From an uncultured Oscillospiraceae bacterium (GTDB taxonomy: Bacteria > Bacillota > Clostridia > Oscillospirales > Oscillospiraceae), in the NCBI GenBank assembly GCA_910584805.1, contig CAJUCB010000021.1, positions 15,852 to 28,244 on the forward strand: 12,393 bases of DNA, in the 5' to 3' direction. Positions within the stretch are counted from its first letter, which is position 1. Each line of letters starts with the position of its first letter. Position numbers and translations under genes: made by a program. Below, in pieces: positions 1 to 7,350 of this stretch. The notes under the pieces are model-generated. The model was not told the DNA's origin, made no database searches, and was given only the letters and a program-made list of their open reading frames with translations.

Positions 1-93
1 GAGGGCACACAGGATGGTCCCCCCCTGGGGGAACATCCCAAAGCCGTCCCCAAAGGCCAGCACCTGGCGGGGGAGCTCAGTAGGGCTCTTCAT
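1..93 (-). CDS. tilS: Probable tRNA(Ile)-lysidine synthase, N-terminus only (cut by window edge)
   Basis: Only the first 31 codons are in the window. An ATG at 91-93 opens a minus-strand frame that runs to base 1 with no stop and overlaps the last 17 bases of dnaB. The final visible residues, GGTILCAL (residues 24-31), match the strand that in TilS leads straight into the SGGxDS ATP-pyrophosphatase P-loop, which would lie just beyond the edge. TilS modifies the wobble cytidine of tRNA-Ile(CAU) to lysidine in the cytoplasm. No strong Shine-Dalgarno sequence precedes the ATG, so translation is probably coupled to dnaB. The tilS name is inferred from this short N-terminus and its place after dnaB; another protein with a similar N-terminus cannot be excluded. 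Confidence 0.6.
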   Translation of the reverse strand, partial: MKSPTELPRQVLAFGDGFGMFPQGGTILCAL

Positions 94-1429
94 AGTTGTT
101 TTCCACAGAAGAGAAGGTGGTGAACTCCGGCAGCCATTGGAGGGGGATGGTGGTGGTCTCCCCCCGGCGGTTCTTGGCGATGATGCACTCGGCCTGGTTG
201 TGCTTGTCGCTGTCCTTATTGTAATAGTCCTCCCGGTAGAGGAACATCACTACGTCGGCGTCCTGCTCAATGGCCCCGGACTCCCGCAAGTCCGAGAGCA
301 TGGGCCGCTTGTCCGACCGGCTCTCGTTGGCACGGGAGAGCTGGGACAGGCACAGCACCGGTACCCGCAGCTCCTTGGCCATGATTTTTAAGGCCCGGCT
401 GATATCCGCCACCACCTGCTGCCGGTTTTCCCCGGCATAGCTGCGGCCCATGCCCGAGGACTGCATCAGCTGCAAATAGTCGATGATGACCAGCCCCAAG
501 TTCTCCATCCGGCGGCATTTGGCGTTCATGTCCGCCACGGAAAGGCTGGGGTTGTCGTCAATGTAGATGGAGGTATGGGACAGGGCGGTGGCCGCCAGGG
601 TGACCTTATCCCAATCGTCCTGGTTTAAGCGCCCGGTCATGAGTTTTTTGTTGTCCAAAAAGGCCTCGCTGGACAGCAGCCGGGTGGCCAACTGCTCCCG
701 GCTCATTTCCAGGGAGAAGAACACCACCGCCTTTTTGGAGAACTTCCCCGCGTGGAGCAGGATGTTCAGGGCGAAGGAGGTCTTGCCCATGCCCGGCCGG
801 GCGGCCAGGAGGACCAGCTCCGTGGGGTGGAACCCTGTGAGGGTCCGGTCCAGGTCCCCAAAGCCGGTGGCCATGCCGGGGATTTCCGAGCCGGAGGCGG
901 AGAGCTCTTGGAGGCGGTCGCACACGTCCACCAGAATCTTGCTCAAGGGCTCCAAGCCCTGGGCACTGCGGCCCTGGCGGATGGCGTAAATCCGCTGCTC
1001 CGCCAAGTCCAGCACCGCCTGGGCGCTCTCGCCCCCCTCTTGGACCAGGGAGGTCAGCTCCCCGGCGGTGTCATACACCCGGCGCAGCAGGGACTTGTCC
1101 TTGACGATGCGCACGTACTCCATGACGTTGGCCGCCGTGGGGGTAATCTCCATAAGTTGGAGGATATAGCTCCGGGAGTTGGCCTCGTCATAGACGCCGT
1201 CGCGGCGCATCTGTTCCAACACCGTCACCGGGTCGATGGCGGCGGAGAAGTTGAACATGCCATAGATGGTCTGGTAAATCTCCCGGTTGGCTTTCAGGTA
1301 AAAGTCCTCCCCGGTGAGCCCCTCCACCACGTCGGGGATGCAGCGGGGGTCGATGAGCATGGCGCCCAGGACGGATTGCTCCGCCTCCACACTGTGGGGA
1401 ATCTGCCGCAGCAGCAGGGATTCGTCCAT
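77..1429 (-). CDS. dnaB: Replicative DNA helicase DnaB
   Basis: This is a full-length, 450-aa ring helicase that unwinds DNA at the replication fork and works with primase. The N-terminal helical domain covers about residues 1-150 and begins with the family-typical PHSVEAEQSVLGAML. The RecA-like motor follows: Walker A ARPGMGKTS (210-218), Walker B IIDYLQLM (315-322), SQLSR (362-366), the LRESGAIEQDAD segment (381-392) and KNRRG (419-423), all expected for DnaB. The ATG at 1427-1429 has a textbook Shine-Dalgarno sequence (GGGAGGTGA) six bases upstream. It lies 22 bp after rplI on the same strand, so gdpP, rplI and dnaB are probably one transcript, as in many Firmicutes. Nothing about the protein is unusual. 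Confidence 0.98.
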   Translation of the reverse strand: MDESLLLRQIPHSVEAEQSVLGAMLIDPRCIPDVVEGLTGEDFYLKANREIYQTIYGMFNFSAAIDPVTVLEQMRRDGVYDEANSRSYILQLMEITPTAANVMEYVRIVKDKSLLRRVYDTAGELTSLVQEGGESAQAVLDLAEQRIYAIRQGRSAQGLEPLSKILVDVCDRLQELSASGSEIPGMATGFGDLDRTLTGFHPTELVLLAARPGMGKTSFALNILLHAGKFSKKAVVFFSLEMSREQLATRLLSSEAFLDNKKLMTGRLNQDDWDKVTLAATALSHTSIYIDDNPSLSVADMNAKCRRMENLGLVIIDYLQLMQSSGMGRSYAGENRQQVVADISRALKIMAKELRVPVLCLSQLSRANESRSDKRPMLSDLRESGAIEQDADVVMFLYREDYYNKDSDKHNQAECIIAKNRRGETTTIPLQWLPEFTTFSSVENNYEEPY

Positions 1430-1451
1430 GGATGTTCACCTCCCGATCCCC

Positions 1452-1901
1452 TTAGTTTTCTTCCAAAACCTCCACATGCACTGTGCCGGAGATTTCATAG
1501 CCCAGCTTGCACTTGAGCTGGTAGGCCCCAAAGGCCTTGATGGGCTCCTCCTGGACGATCTTGGTCTTGGCCACGGCGATGCCGTGCTGGGCCTGCAGGG
1601 CGTCGGAGACCTCCTTGGAGGTCACCGCCCCGAAGAGCCGGCCGTTGGCCCCGGCCTTGGCGGGGATTTTCACCACCACGTCCTTAAGCTGCTTGGCAAC
1701 GGCCTCTGCCTCGGCCTTCTCCGCGGCCATCTGGGCCTTCTTGGCCTTGTCCTGCATCTTCATGGTGTTCACGTTCTCGGCGTTGGCCTCCACGGCCAGC
1801 TTTTTGGGGAACAGGAAGTTCCGGGCGTAGCCGTCGGAGACGTTTACCAACTGCCCCCGCTTGCCCTGGCCCTTCACATCCTGCTGTAAAATGACTTTCA
1901 T
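1452..1901 (-). CDS. rplI: 50S ribosomal protein L9
   Basis: The 149-aa product has the usual L9 length. It starts MKVILQQDVKGQGKRGQ and carries the N-terminal RNA-binding signature NVSDGYARNFLFPKKLA (about residues 20-36). A charged, alanine/lysine-rich connecting helix (about 42-75) leads to the C-terminal domain (about 80-149). L9 binds 23S rRNA near the base of the L1 stalk and helps maintain reading frame. The ATG at 1899-1901 has GGAGGA eight bases upstream. No separate promoter was seen in the 83-bp gap behind gdpP, so it is probably transcribed from the gdpP promoter. Confidence 0.98.
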   Translation of the reverse strand: MKVILQQDVKGQGKRGQLVNVSDGYARNFLFPKKLAVEANAENVNTMKMQDKAKKAQMAAEKAEAEAVAKQLKDVVVKIPAKAGANGRLFGAVTSKEVSDALQAQHGIAVAKTKIVQEEPIKAFGAYQLKCKLGYEISGTVHVEVLEEN

Positions 1902-1955
1902 AGTTCATGTCCTCCATTCGATTGTGGTTTCTTTCTATTTTTATTTCTATGGTAG

Positions 1956-1974
1956 GGGCCGCCAATGGCGGCCC
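1956..1974. repeat. Perfect 8-bp GC hairpin in the gdpP-rplI gap
   Basis: GGGCCGCC at 1956-1963 and GGCGGCCC at 1967-1974 form a perfect 8-bp stem with a 3-base loop, just past the gdpP stop on the minus strand. No T-run follows in the minus direction, so it is not a standard intrinsic terminator. It may stabilise or attenuate the gdpP-rplI message. Confidence 0.5.
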
Positions 1975-1984
1975 GGCCCCTGGG

Positions 1985-3985
1985 TTAGCTGTCCTCGTCG
2001 AAATACTGGTCGATGGCCCCGGTGAGGGCGGGGAGCACCTGCTCCATGGTCTGGCCGGGGAACTGGGCCCCGGCGGTGGCGGCGTTGCCGCCTCCCCCCA
2101 GCATTTCGCAGATCACCTGGACGTTCACATCCCCCCGGGAGCGGGCGGAGAGGTAGAGCTGCCCCGCCTCGGCAAAGAGCACGAAGGAGGCGTCCACCCC
2201 CGCAATCTTCAACAGCTCATCCGCCGCCTGGGCGGCGATGATCCGCTCCACCTTGGCGGCGGTGGAGGCGATGGCGATGTTGTCCCGGTAGGTCTGGGCG
2301 CTCTGGATGATGCTGTATTTTTGCAGGGTATCCTCTAGGCCGTTCTGGAAGTGGCGGTTGACCTGGTTGATGTCCGCCCCGGACTTGCGCAGGAAGGCCG
2401 CCGTCTCAAAGGTCCGGCTGCCGGTGCGCATGGTGAAGCTCTTGGTGTCCAGCACGATGCCCGAGAGCAGGGCCTCCGCCTCGGCGCGCAGCAGGTCGCC
2501 GCTGTCCAGGGCGTATTGGACCAGCTCCGTCACCAGCTCGCTGGCAGAGGAGGCGTAGGGGTCGTGGAAGCTCAGGGCCGGATTCTCGATGTAAGAGGCC
2601 GCCCGGCGGTGGTGGTCGATCACCGCCACCCGGGCCCCGGTTTTGAGCAGCTCCGGGTCCTGGGTCTGTTCGGGGCGGTTGGTGTCCACCACCACCAGCA
2701 GGGTGTTGGGCCCCGCCAGGTGCCGCAGCTCTTCGGCGGGGAGGAACACCCCCTTGTATTCTGGCAGGGCCATCAGGCTCCGGGCCATGTCCTGGGCTGG
2801 GTACGGGCCGGGGGCCTTCACCGCGTGGACGCTCACCCCCCGCTTCCGGGCCAGGGCGCACACCCCCGCCACAGCCCCCACCACGTCCAGGTCCGGGAAC
2901 TTGTGGCCCATGATGAGCACTTGTTGGGTGCCCGCCATCAGCTCGGAGAGGGCGGAGGCGACCACACGGCTCTTCACCTTGGTGCGCCGCTCCACCTCTT
3001 TGGACCGCCCCCCCACAAAGGAGAAGCTGTCGCCGTTTTTCAGCACCACCTGGTCCCCGCCCCGGCTCAGGGCCATGTCCAGGGCCAGGGAGGCATATTG
3101 GAACAGGGTCTTGGGGTCCGGGGCGCTCAGGCCCAGGCCGATGGACAGGGTGGCGGCCACGCCGTTGGGGCTCTGCACCCGGCGGATGTCGTCCAGGATG
3201 GCGAACTTTTTCCGCTGCAGCTCCTGCAAGCTGCCGGTTTCCAGCAGGAAGAGGTAGTGGTCCCGGCTGTAGCGGCACAGCATCCCCCCCACTGGGTCCA
3301 GCCAGTCGGCGATATGGTTGTTGATCTCTGAGCGCAGGGCGGAGCGCTCCCCTTCTTCCAGGCCCCGGGCCAGGTCGTCGTAGTTGTCCACCTGGATGAT
3401 GCCCAGCACCTGGCGGCTGCGCTGGTATTTCTCGTCGATGCCCGCGTAGCGGGTGATGTCCACCCAGTAGGTGGTGGCCAAAAACTCGCTCTCCCCCTCC
3501 ACGCACACCAGGTTGCCGTAGACCAGATAGTACCGCTCCCCCACCTGCACCGGCTCGGGGCACAGGTGCTTGCCGTCCAGCAGCCACTGGGTCTGGAAGT
3601 TGGGCACCAGGGCGGAGAGCTTGGTCTCGAAGATGTGGTTCTTATCCCCTGTGAGCCGGAGGAAGCGGCTGTTGCTCCAAATGATCTCCTCGTCGTCCGG
3701 GCGCAGGATGAGGATGGGCAGGGGGGAGGCGATCATGGTCTGGCGGGAGGCACAGTTGACGTCGCTGGTCACCGTGTCCAGGTAGGACAGCAGGGCACTC
3801 CTGCGCCGGGCCGCACTGGCGCGCAGCACCAGGCACACCCCCACCAGGGCGGCCACCTCCCCCAAGGACAGCCAGGGATTGAACATCGCCGTGAGGCCGG
3901 CAAAGACCAGGCAGGTGACGAGCATCACCCGCATCCCGGTATCCGTCAGGCTGGATACTGTTTTGGTAAAGCTCTGTTGCATCAT
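1985..3985 (-). CDS. gdpP: Cyclic-di-AMP phosphodiesterase, GdpP family
   Basis: This 666-aa membrane-anchored enzyme hydrolyses the second messenger c-di-AMP to pApA, affecting potassium, osmotic and cell-wall homeostasis. In order it has two N-terminal membrane helices (about 18-34 and 41-55), a PAS-like domain (about 85-180), a degenerate GGDEF domain with RYSRDHYLFLLE (238-249) in place of the active-site loop, and a DHH/DHHA1 catalytic module. Predicted metal-site motifs are GHKFPDLD (360-367), VVDTNR (432-437), VIDHHR (455-460) and VLDTKSF (511-517). The DHHA1 glycine loop reads GGGGN (631-634 plus N634 region) where many relatives have GGGGH. The start chosen is the ATG at 3983-3985, behind a GGAGG; a second ATG follows at once. 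A longer open frame upstream is non-coding in character and crosses the promoter. The yybT(gdpP)-rplI-dnaB order matches Bacillus subtilis. Confidence 0.95.
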   Translation of the reverse strand: MMQQSFTKTVSSLTDTGMRVMLVTCLVFAGLTAMFNPWLSLGEVAALVGVCLVLRASAARRRSALLSYLDTVTSDVNCASRQTMIASPLPILILRPDDEEIIWSNSRFLRLTGDKNHIFETKLSALVPNFQTQWLLDGKHLCPEPVQVGERYYLVYGNLVCVEGESEFLATTYWVDITRYAGIDEKYQRSRQVLGIIQVDNYDDLARGLEEGERSALRSEINNHIADWLDPVGGMLCRYSRDHYLFLLETGSLQELQRKKFAILDDIRRVQSPNGVAATLSIGLGLSAPDPKTLFQYASLALDMALSRGGDQVVLKNGDSFSFVGGRSKEVERRTKVKSRVVASALSELMAGTQQVLIMGHKFPDLDVVGAVAGVCALARKRGVSVHAVKAPGPYPAQDMARSLMALPEYKGVFLPAEELRHLAGPNTLLVVVDTNRPEQTQDPELLKTGARVAVIDHHRRAASYIENPALSFHDPYASSASELVTELVQYALDSGDLLRAEAEALLSGIVLDTKSFTMRTGSRTFETAAFLRKSGADINQVNRHFQNGLEDTLQKYSIIQSAQTYRDNIAIASTAAKVERIIAAQAADELLKIAGVDASFVLFAEAGQLYLSARSRGDVNVQVICEMLGGGGNAATAGAQFPGQTMEQVLPALTGAIDQYFDEDS

Positions 3986-4045
3986 TGCGCCTCCATGGGC
4001 TTGGGCCGCCGGGGCGGCCAGGGTGGAAGTGTAGTGTGATGAAAT

Positions 4046-4074
4046 ATTATACCATAGTTTTCCCCCGGTTACAA
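4046..4074 (-). promoter_or_regulatory. Sigma-A-type promoter for gdpP-rplI-dnaB
   Basis: On the minus strand there is TTGTAA (4069-4074), a 17-bp spacer and TATAAT (4046-4051), preceded by TGG as an extended -10. Transcription would begin about 4039, some 54 bases before the gdpP ATG. This is the only clear promoter seen for the gdpP-rplI-dnaB run. Confidence 0.8.
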
Positions 4075-4098
4075 GGAGGAACCTTGTCGTATCTGCCA

Positions 4099-4131
4099 GG
4101 GGGCGGAGGCCCCGCCAGGCCCCCGGTTTTT
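4099..4131 (+). terminator. Terminator-like GC hairpin in the divergent intergenic region
   Basis: GGGGGC (4099-4104) and GCCCCC (4119-4124) can pair, with further GC pairing inside, and a run of five T follows at 4127-4131. It points along the plus strand but lies between the two divergent promoters, with no plus-strand gene before it. It could insulate the chemoreceptor promoter from antisense transcripts coming out of gdpP, or be chance structure in GC-rich DNA. Confidence 0.3.
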
Positions 4132-4177
4132 CCCCCTTGATTTTGGGAAAAGAGGGCTTCCTTCCCGGCGGAGACTG

Positions 4178-4186
4178 TGGTATACT
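4178..4186 (+). promoter_or_regulatory. Extended -10 promoter for the chemoreceptor operon
   Basis: TGG followed by TATACT (4181-4186) forms an extended -10 element. The -35 position 17 bp upstream reads TTCCTT and is poor. The implied 5' leader is about 110 bases and holds only short hairpins (for example ACAGA/TCTGT at 4196-4212). No flagellar sigma-D (FliA) type promoter was recognised. Confidence 0.5.
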
Positions 4187-4303
4187 ACGGGGCGAACAGA
4201 CATAGATTCTGTCACCATCATCAGCGCGGCAGCCAGGGGCGCAGCCCTCCTCCCCCGGACCCTTTGACCCCTTGCCCCGCGCAGGAAAAGGAGCGATCAA
4301 ACC

Positions 4304-6301
4304 GTGGCTGGGAAACAGACACACTCCCACAGCCGGGAGACCAGACGGAGCCTCAATGGGAGGATCCTGAAAAACACCACCCTTAACATCCTGATTTTGG
4401 TGGTCATCTGCTGCGTGATCATGGCCATTTCCATGCAATTTCTGGCCAACAACATCCTGTTGGACAGCCTACAGCCCATGGCCCGGCAGTCCGCCAAGAC
4501 CGTGGAGGCCAACATCCACATGCTGGCAGACCGGATGATGACCGTGGCGGGGGACCCCCGTATGGCCCCCACCGGCGACGCCGACCCCCGGAGCAGCCGC
4601 CAGGCGGTGCTGGCAGAGGCCGCCGAAATCTATGAACTCCACACCATCGCCCTGTACAGCCTAGACGGCAGGCTGGTCCAGGGCATCAGCGGCGCACCGG
4701 AGCAGCTGGACGGCAGCTTCCTCTCCCTGCTCCAAGAGACAGACAATCTCACCACCGACAGCTCCACCCGCTTCCAGGGCAGCCTGGGCGTCACCATGGG
4801 CATGCCCGTCAAGGCCGGTGGGGAAACCGTCCTGTACCTGGTGGGCGTGTATAAATACGATACCCTCAACGATGTCATCAGCAGCATCAACCTGGGCCGC
4901 CACGGCACCGCCTATATGGTCGGCCACGACGGCACCATCACCGGCCACCCGGACCAGGCCCTGGTCCAAGGGGGCGGCACCCTGGGCCAGCTCAGCGGCG
5001 ACAACCAGGAGGCCATGGAGCGCATCGTCACCGACGAGACCGGCTCGGCGGAGTTCCCCGTGGACGGGGAGACCATGCTGGTGGCCTTCTCCCCCATCCG
5101 GGGGACCCAGTGGTCCCTGGTGATCCAAATCCCCAAGGCGGACTATAGCTCCATGATCAACGGGGCCATGCTGGTGGCGGTGGCGGCCACCCTGGTGGTG
5201 CTGGTGGTGTCCATCCTGCTGGTGCTGCGCCTGGCACAATCCATCTCCCGCCCGGTGAAGGGGGTAACCGGGCGGATGGTGGCCCTCTCCGACGGGGACC
5301 TCCACGCGGCGGTGGTCCCTGTCCGCTCCGGCGACGAGCTGGAAGTCCTCACCCGGACCCTGGACACCACTGTGGAGAGCGTGAACCGCTACATTTCAGA
5401 CATCCAGCAAGTGCTCACCCAGGTGGCCGGGGGCAACCTCCAAGTGGAGCCCCAGGTGGATTACAAGGGGGATTTCGCCCTGATCCGCGCCAGCCTGGGC
5501 ACCATCATCCAGTCCATCAACGAGACCATCGTGGGCTTCCGGGCCGCCGCCGCCCGGCTGGCAGATATGTCTGAGGAGCTCAACAGCCAGTCCAGCCAGC
5601 TCCACCAGGCCTCGGTGGAGCAGACCCAGTCCACCCAGGCCCTGGTGCAGGAGGTCCACCGGGCGAAGGACCGCCTCTCCAACGTCATTGAGAGCAGCGG
5701 CCAGACCCGGGGCAAATCCGCCGAGATTGCCCAGCGGGTCCAGGAGGCCAACACCCACATGTCCGCCCTGTCCAACGCCATGGACGACATCAACAGCAAC
5801 GCCCAGGAGATCACCCAGATCTCCAAGGACATTGAGGACATCGCCTTCCAGACCAACATCCTGGCCATCAACGCCTCGGTGGAGGCCGCCCGGGCCGGGA
5901 GCGCCGGAAAGGGCTTCGCCGTGGTGGCGGAGGAGGTGCGGCGGTTGGCCGCCCGCAGCGCCCAGGCTGCCCAGCGGGCCACCCAGATGATCGACAGCAC
6001 CCACGACATCATCCAGACCGGGGTCATCCTCACCGCCGACACCGCCGGTTCCCTCCAATCCATCTCCCGGGTCACCGGCCAGATCAGCACCATCGCCGAC
6101 CACCTGGTGGCCGCGGTGGAGGGCCAGGAACAGGACCTGTCTGTTATGGAGGAGCGCATTGAGAACATCTCCACCATCGCCAACCGGAACCTGCAAAACG
6201 CCGGCGGCACGGAGCAGTCCAGCGGCCTGTTGGCCCGGGAGGCGGAGGCCCTCCAAGCCCAGGTGAACAAATTTGTCCTGAAGGAGGAATGTAAGCGATG
6301 A
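4304..6301 (+). CDS. Methyl-accepting chemotaxis protein with extracellular sensor
   Basis: The 665-aa transmembrane chemoreceptor would pass an external signal to the CheA/CheW array. It has a membrane helix at about 25-48, an extracellular sensor of about 235 residues (49-284) with the size and layout of a double-Cache (dCACHE) domain, a second helix at about 286-310 and a HAMP domain at about 306-360. A second HAMP-like linker follows (about 360-410, NRYISDIQQVLTQVAGGNLQ), then the coiled-coil signalling domain. The conserved hairpin tip is clear: IEDIAFQTNILAINASVEAA (510-529), then GKGFAVVAEEVRRLA. No C-terminal CheR-tether pentapeptide is present. The GTG start at 4304 has GGAG ten bases upstream. 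Its stop overlaps the start of the lipoprotein gene by ATGA, so the two are translationally coupled. The ligand cannot be read from the sequence. Confidence 0.95.
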   Translation: MAGKQTHSHSRETRRSLNGRILKNTTLNILILVVICCVIMAISMQFLANNILLDSLQPMARQSAKTVEANIHMLADRMMTVAGDPRMAPTGDADPRSSRQAVLAEAAEIYELHTIALYSLDGRLVQGISGAPEQLDGSFLSLLQETDNLTTDSSTRFQGSLGVTMGMPVKAGGETVLYLVGVYKYDTLNDVISSINLGRHGTAYMVGHDGTITGHPDQALVQGGGTLGQLSGDNQEAMERIVTDETGSAEFPVDGETMLVAFSPIRGTQWSLVIQIPKADYSSMINGAMLVAVAATLVVLVVSILLVLRLAQSISRPVKGVTGRMVALSDGDLHAAVVPVRSGDELEVLTRTLDTTVESVNRYISDIQQVLTQVAGGNLQVEPQVDYKGDFALIRASLGTIIQSINETIVGFRAAAARLADMSEELNSQSSQLHQASVEQTQSTQALVQEVHRAKDRLSNVIESSGQTRGKSAEIAQRVQEANTHMSALSNAMDDINSNAQEITQISKDIEDIAFQTNILAINASVEAARAGSAGKGFAVVAEEVRRLAARSAQAAQRATQMIDSTHDIIQTGVILTADTAGSLQSISRVTGQISTIADHLVAAVEGQEQDLSVMEERIENISTIANRNLQNAGGTEQSSGLLAREAEALQAQVNKFVLKEECKR

Positions 6302-6738
6302 AACGGATGTTTTGTTTTCTCCTGCTGTTGGCCCTGGCCCTGCCCCTAACGGCCTGCGGCGGCCAGGATACCCTCCAGGACGGCTACTACACCGCCCAGG
6401 CCGCCGAGTTCAGCCACGGCTGGAAGGAGTATATCACCATCCTGGTCAAGGACGGGAGCATCATCTCCGTGGAGTACAACGCGGAAAACGCCAGCGGCTT
6501 CATCAAGAGCTGGGACAATGCCTACATGCAAACCATGCTCCACTCCAACGGCACCTATCCCAACGAGTACACCCGCAACTATGCCAGCCAGTTCCTAGAG
6601 GGCCAGGGCACAGGGGAGGTCAATGCCATCACCGGCGCCACCTCCTCCCACGGCTCCTTCCAAAAGCTGTCCGCCGCCGTGCTGGACCAGGCCCGCAAGG
6701 GGGATTCCAGCGTGGTGTTTGTGGATACCAGCCATTGA
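6298..6738 (+). CDS. Small FMN-binding-domain lipoprotein
   Basis: This 146-aa secreted lipoprotein has a basic start, a hydrophobic signal peptide and a lipobox LPLTAC with lipidated Cys20, so it should sit on the outer face of the membrane. The rest is one FMN-binding domain: DGYYTAQAAEF (28-38), GWKEYITILVKDGSIISVEY (41-60) and the flavinylation-type motif ITGATSSHG (111-119). In such domains ApbE attaches FMN covalently to a Thr/Ser of the GAT segment, here probably Thr115. Related flavinylated lipoproteins (for example Listeria PplA) act in extracellular electron transfer. It begins inside the chemoreceptor stop codon (ATGA), which ties its dose and perhaps function to that receptor. Whether it carries electrons, senses redox state or presents a ligand is inference. 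Confidence 0.88.
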   Translation: MKRMFCFLLLLALALPLTACGGQDTLQDGYYTAQAAEFSHGWKEYITILVKDGSIISVEYNAENASGFIKSWDNAYMQTMLHSNGTYPNEYTRNYASQFLEGQGTGEVNAITGATSSHGSFQKLSAAVLDQARKGDSSVVFVDTSH

Positions 6739-6758
6739 CAGCTTATTCATCAACACAT

Positions 6759-6789
6759 AAAAGCGGGAGCTCATCGCTCCCGCTTTTTT
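6759..6789 (+). terminator. Strong intrinsic terminator, probably bidirectional
   Basis: AAAAGCGGGAGC (6759-6770) and GCTCCCGCTTTT (6776-6787) form a perfect 12-bp stem with loop TCATC, with six T at 6784-6789. The reverse strand also has T residues after the stem, so it can end both the lipoprotein transcript and the converging toxin transcript. Confidence 0.92.
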
Positions 6790-6795
6790 GCTCTA

Positions 6796-7050
6796 TTATA
6801 ACCCTTTATACACATCGCCCCGATTGTCCACCTTGATCACACTGACCGTCAGAACATCCTGGTAAAGGTCATAAATGGCCCGATATGTGCCAATACGGAC
6901 CCGGTAGCGCCCCTTTTGCCCACGAATGGGAAAGATATCCCCTTCATAGGGTAGCTTATAGCGTGCGGCCACGATCCGCTCCTGTTGGTCCCGTGGCTGC
7001 TTTTGGATAAACTTCCGGGCGGGGCGCTCAATGACAATCCTGTATTTCAT
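6796..7050 (-). CDS. RelE/ParE-superfamily toxin
   Basis: The 84-aa product has the compact RelE/ParE fold pattern: a basic N-terminal helix region (RPARKFIQKQPRDQQERI, 9-26), then strands with GRYRVRIGTYRAIYD (47-61), then LTVSVIKVDNRGDVYKG at the C-terminus. RelE members cleave mRNA in the ribosomal A site; ParE members poison gyrase. The Arg-rich RVRIGTYR strand and the terminal NRGDVY are usual in the RelE branch, but the two activities cannot be separated from sequence alone. Its ATG overlaps the antitoxin stop by four bases (ATGA), giving the classical antitoxin-first, coupled order. A bidirectional terminator follows directly. Confidence 0.88.
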   Translation of the reverse strand: MKYRIVIERPARKFIQKQPRDQQERIVAARYKLPYEGDIFPIRGQKGRYRVRIGTYRAIYDLYQDVLTVSVIKVDNRGDVYKGL

Positions 7051-7265
7051 AGCTGAATCCCCAGCTCCTTGGCAAAATCCTCAAGGGGCATAGGGTCTCC
7101 CTTATCTGGGTCACGCTCATAGTCCTCGATCATCCTCTGGCAAAAGGCCTCATCCTCTAGGTCGTCAATGGTCTGCCGCATGGCTTGGAGCATGGCGGCG
7201 ACGTTGACCAATTGGGCCTCGCTGAAGCTGTCTAAAATCGCGTCGCATCGTTCACGGTTGCTCAT
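7047..7265 (-). CDS. Antitoxin partner of the RelE/ParE toxin
   Basis: The 72-aa acidic protein (MSNRERCDAILDSFSEAQL...) has a helical N-terminal part (about 1-38) and an acidic tail, MIEDYERDPDKGDPMPLED (45-63), of the sort that wraps a basic toxin. I do not assign it to a named DNA-binding family. The start is the ATG at 7263-7265, preceded by AAGGAGG with a 6-base gap; a longer reading frame upstream would run through the promoter and is rejected. The ATGA overlap with the toxin and a dedicated promoter make the pair a self-contained type II toxin-antitoxin operon, probably autoregulated. Confidence 0.82.
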   Translation of the reverse strand: MSNRERCDAILDSFSEAQLVNVAAMLQAMRQTIDDLEDEAFCQRMIEDYERDPDKGDPMPLEDFAKELGIQL

Positions 7266-7313
7266 GGCCAGCCTCCTTCCCTTCGTCTGAACATAATACC
7301 TGGGAACGCCTTT

Positions 7314-7342
7314 ATTGTACCACATCCAGCCCCCTCTATCAA
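7314..7342 (-). promoter_or_regulatory. Near-consensus promoter of the toxin-antitoxin operon
   Basis: On the minus strand TTGATA (7337-7342), a 17-bp spacer and TACAAT (7314-7319) with an extended -10 TGG give a strong sigma-A promoter. The leader to the antitoxin ATG is about 40 bases. It lies directly behind the end of the membrane-protein gene, with no terminator between, so some read-through from that gene is also possible. Confidence 0.78.
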
Positions 7343-7350
7343 TCCATTCC

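Noticed and set aside
2351..3331. Long open frames opposite gdpP, dnaB, rplI and the chemoreceptor
   Set aside because: They are shadows created by GC-rich codon bias: Gly/His/Pro/Arg-rich, no ribosome sites, no domain patterns, and each lies fully within a well-supported gene on the other strand or frame.
3986..4438. An N-terminal extension of gdpP up to an ATG at 4438 (817 aa)
   Set aside because: It runs through the gdpP promoter, the divergent promoter and the start of the chemoreceptor; the extra residues are low-complexity, and a good ribosome site precedes the internal ATG at 3985.
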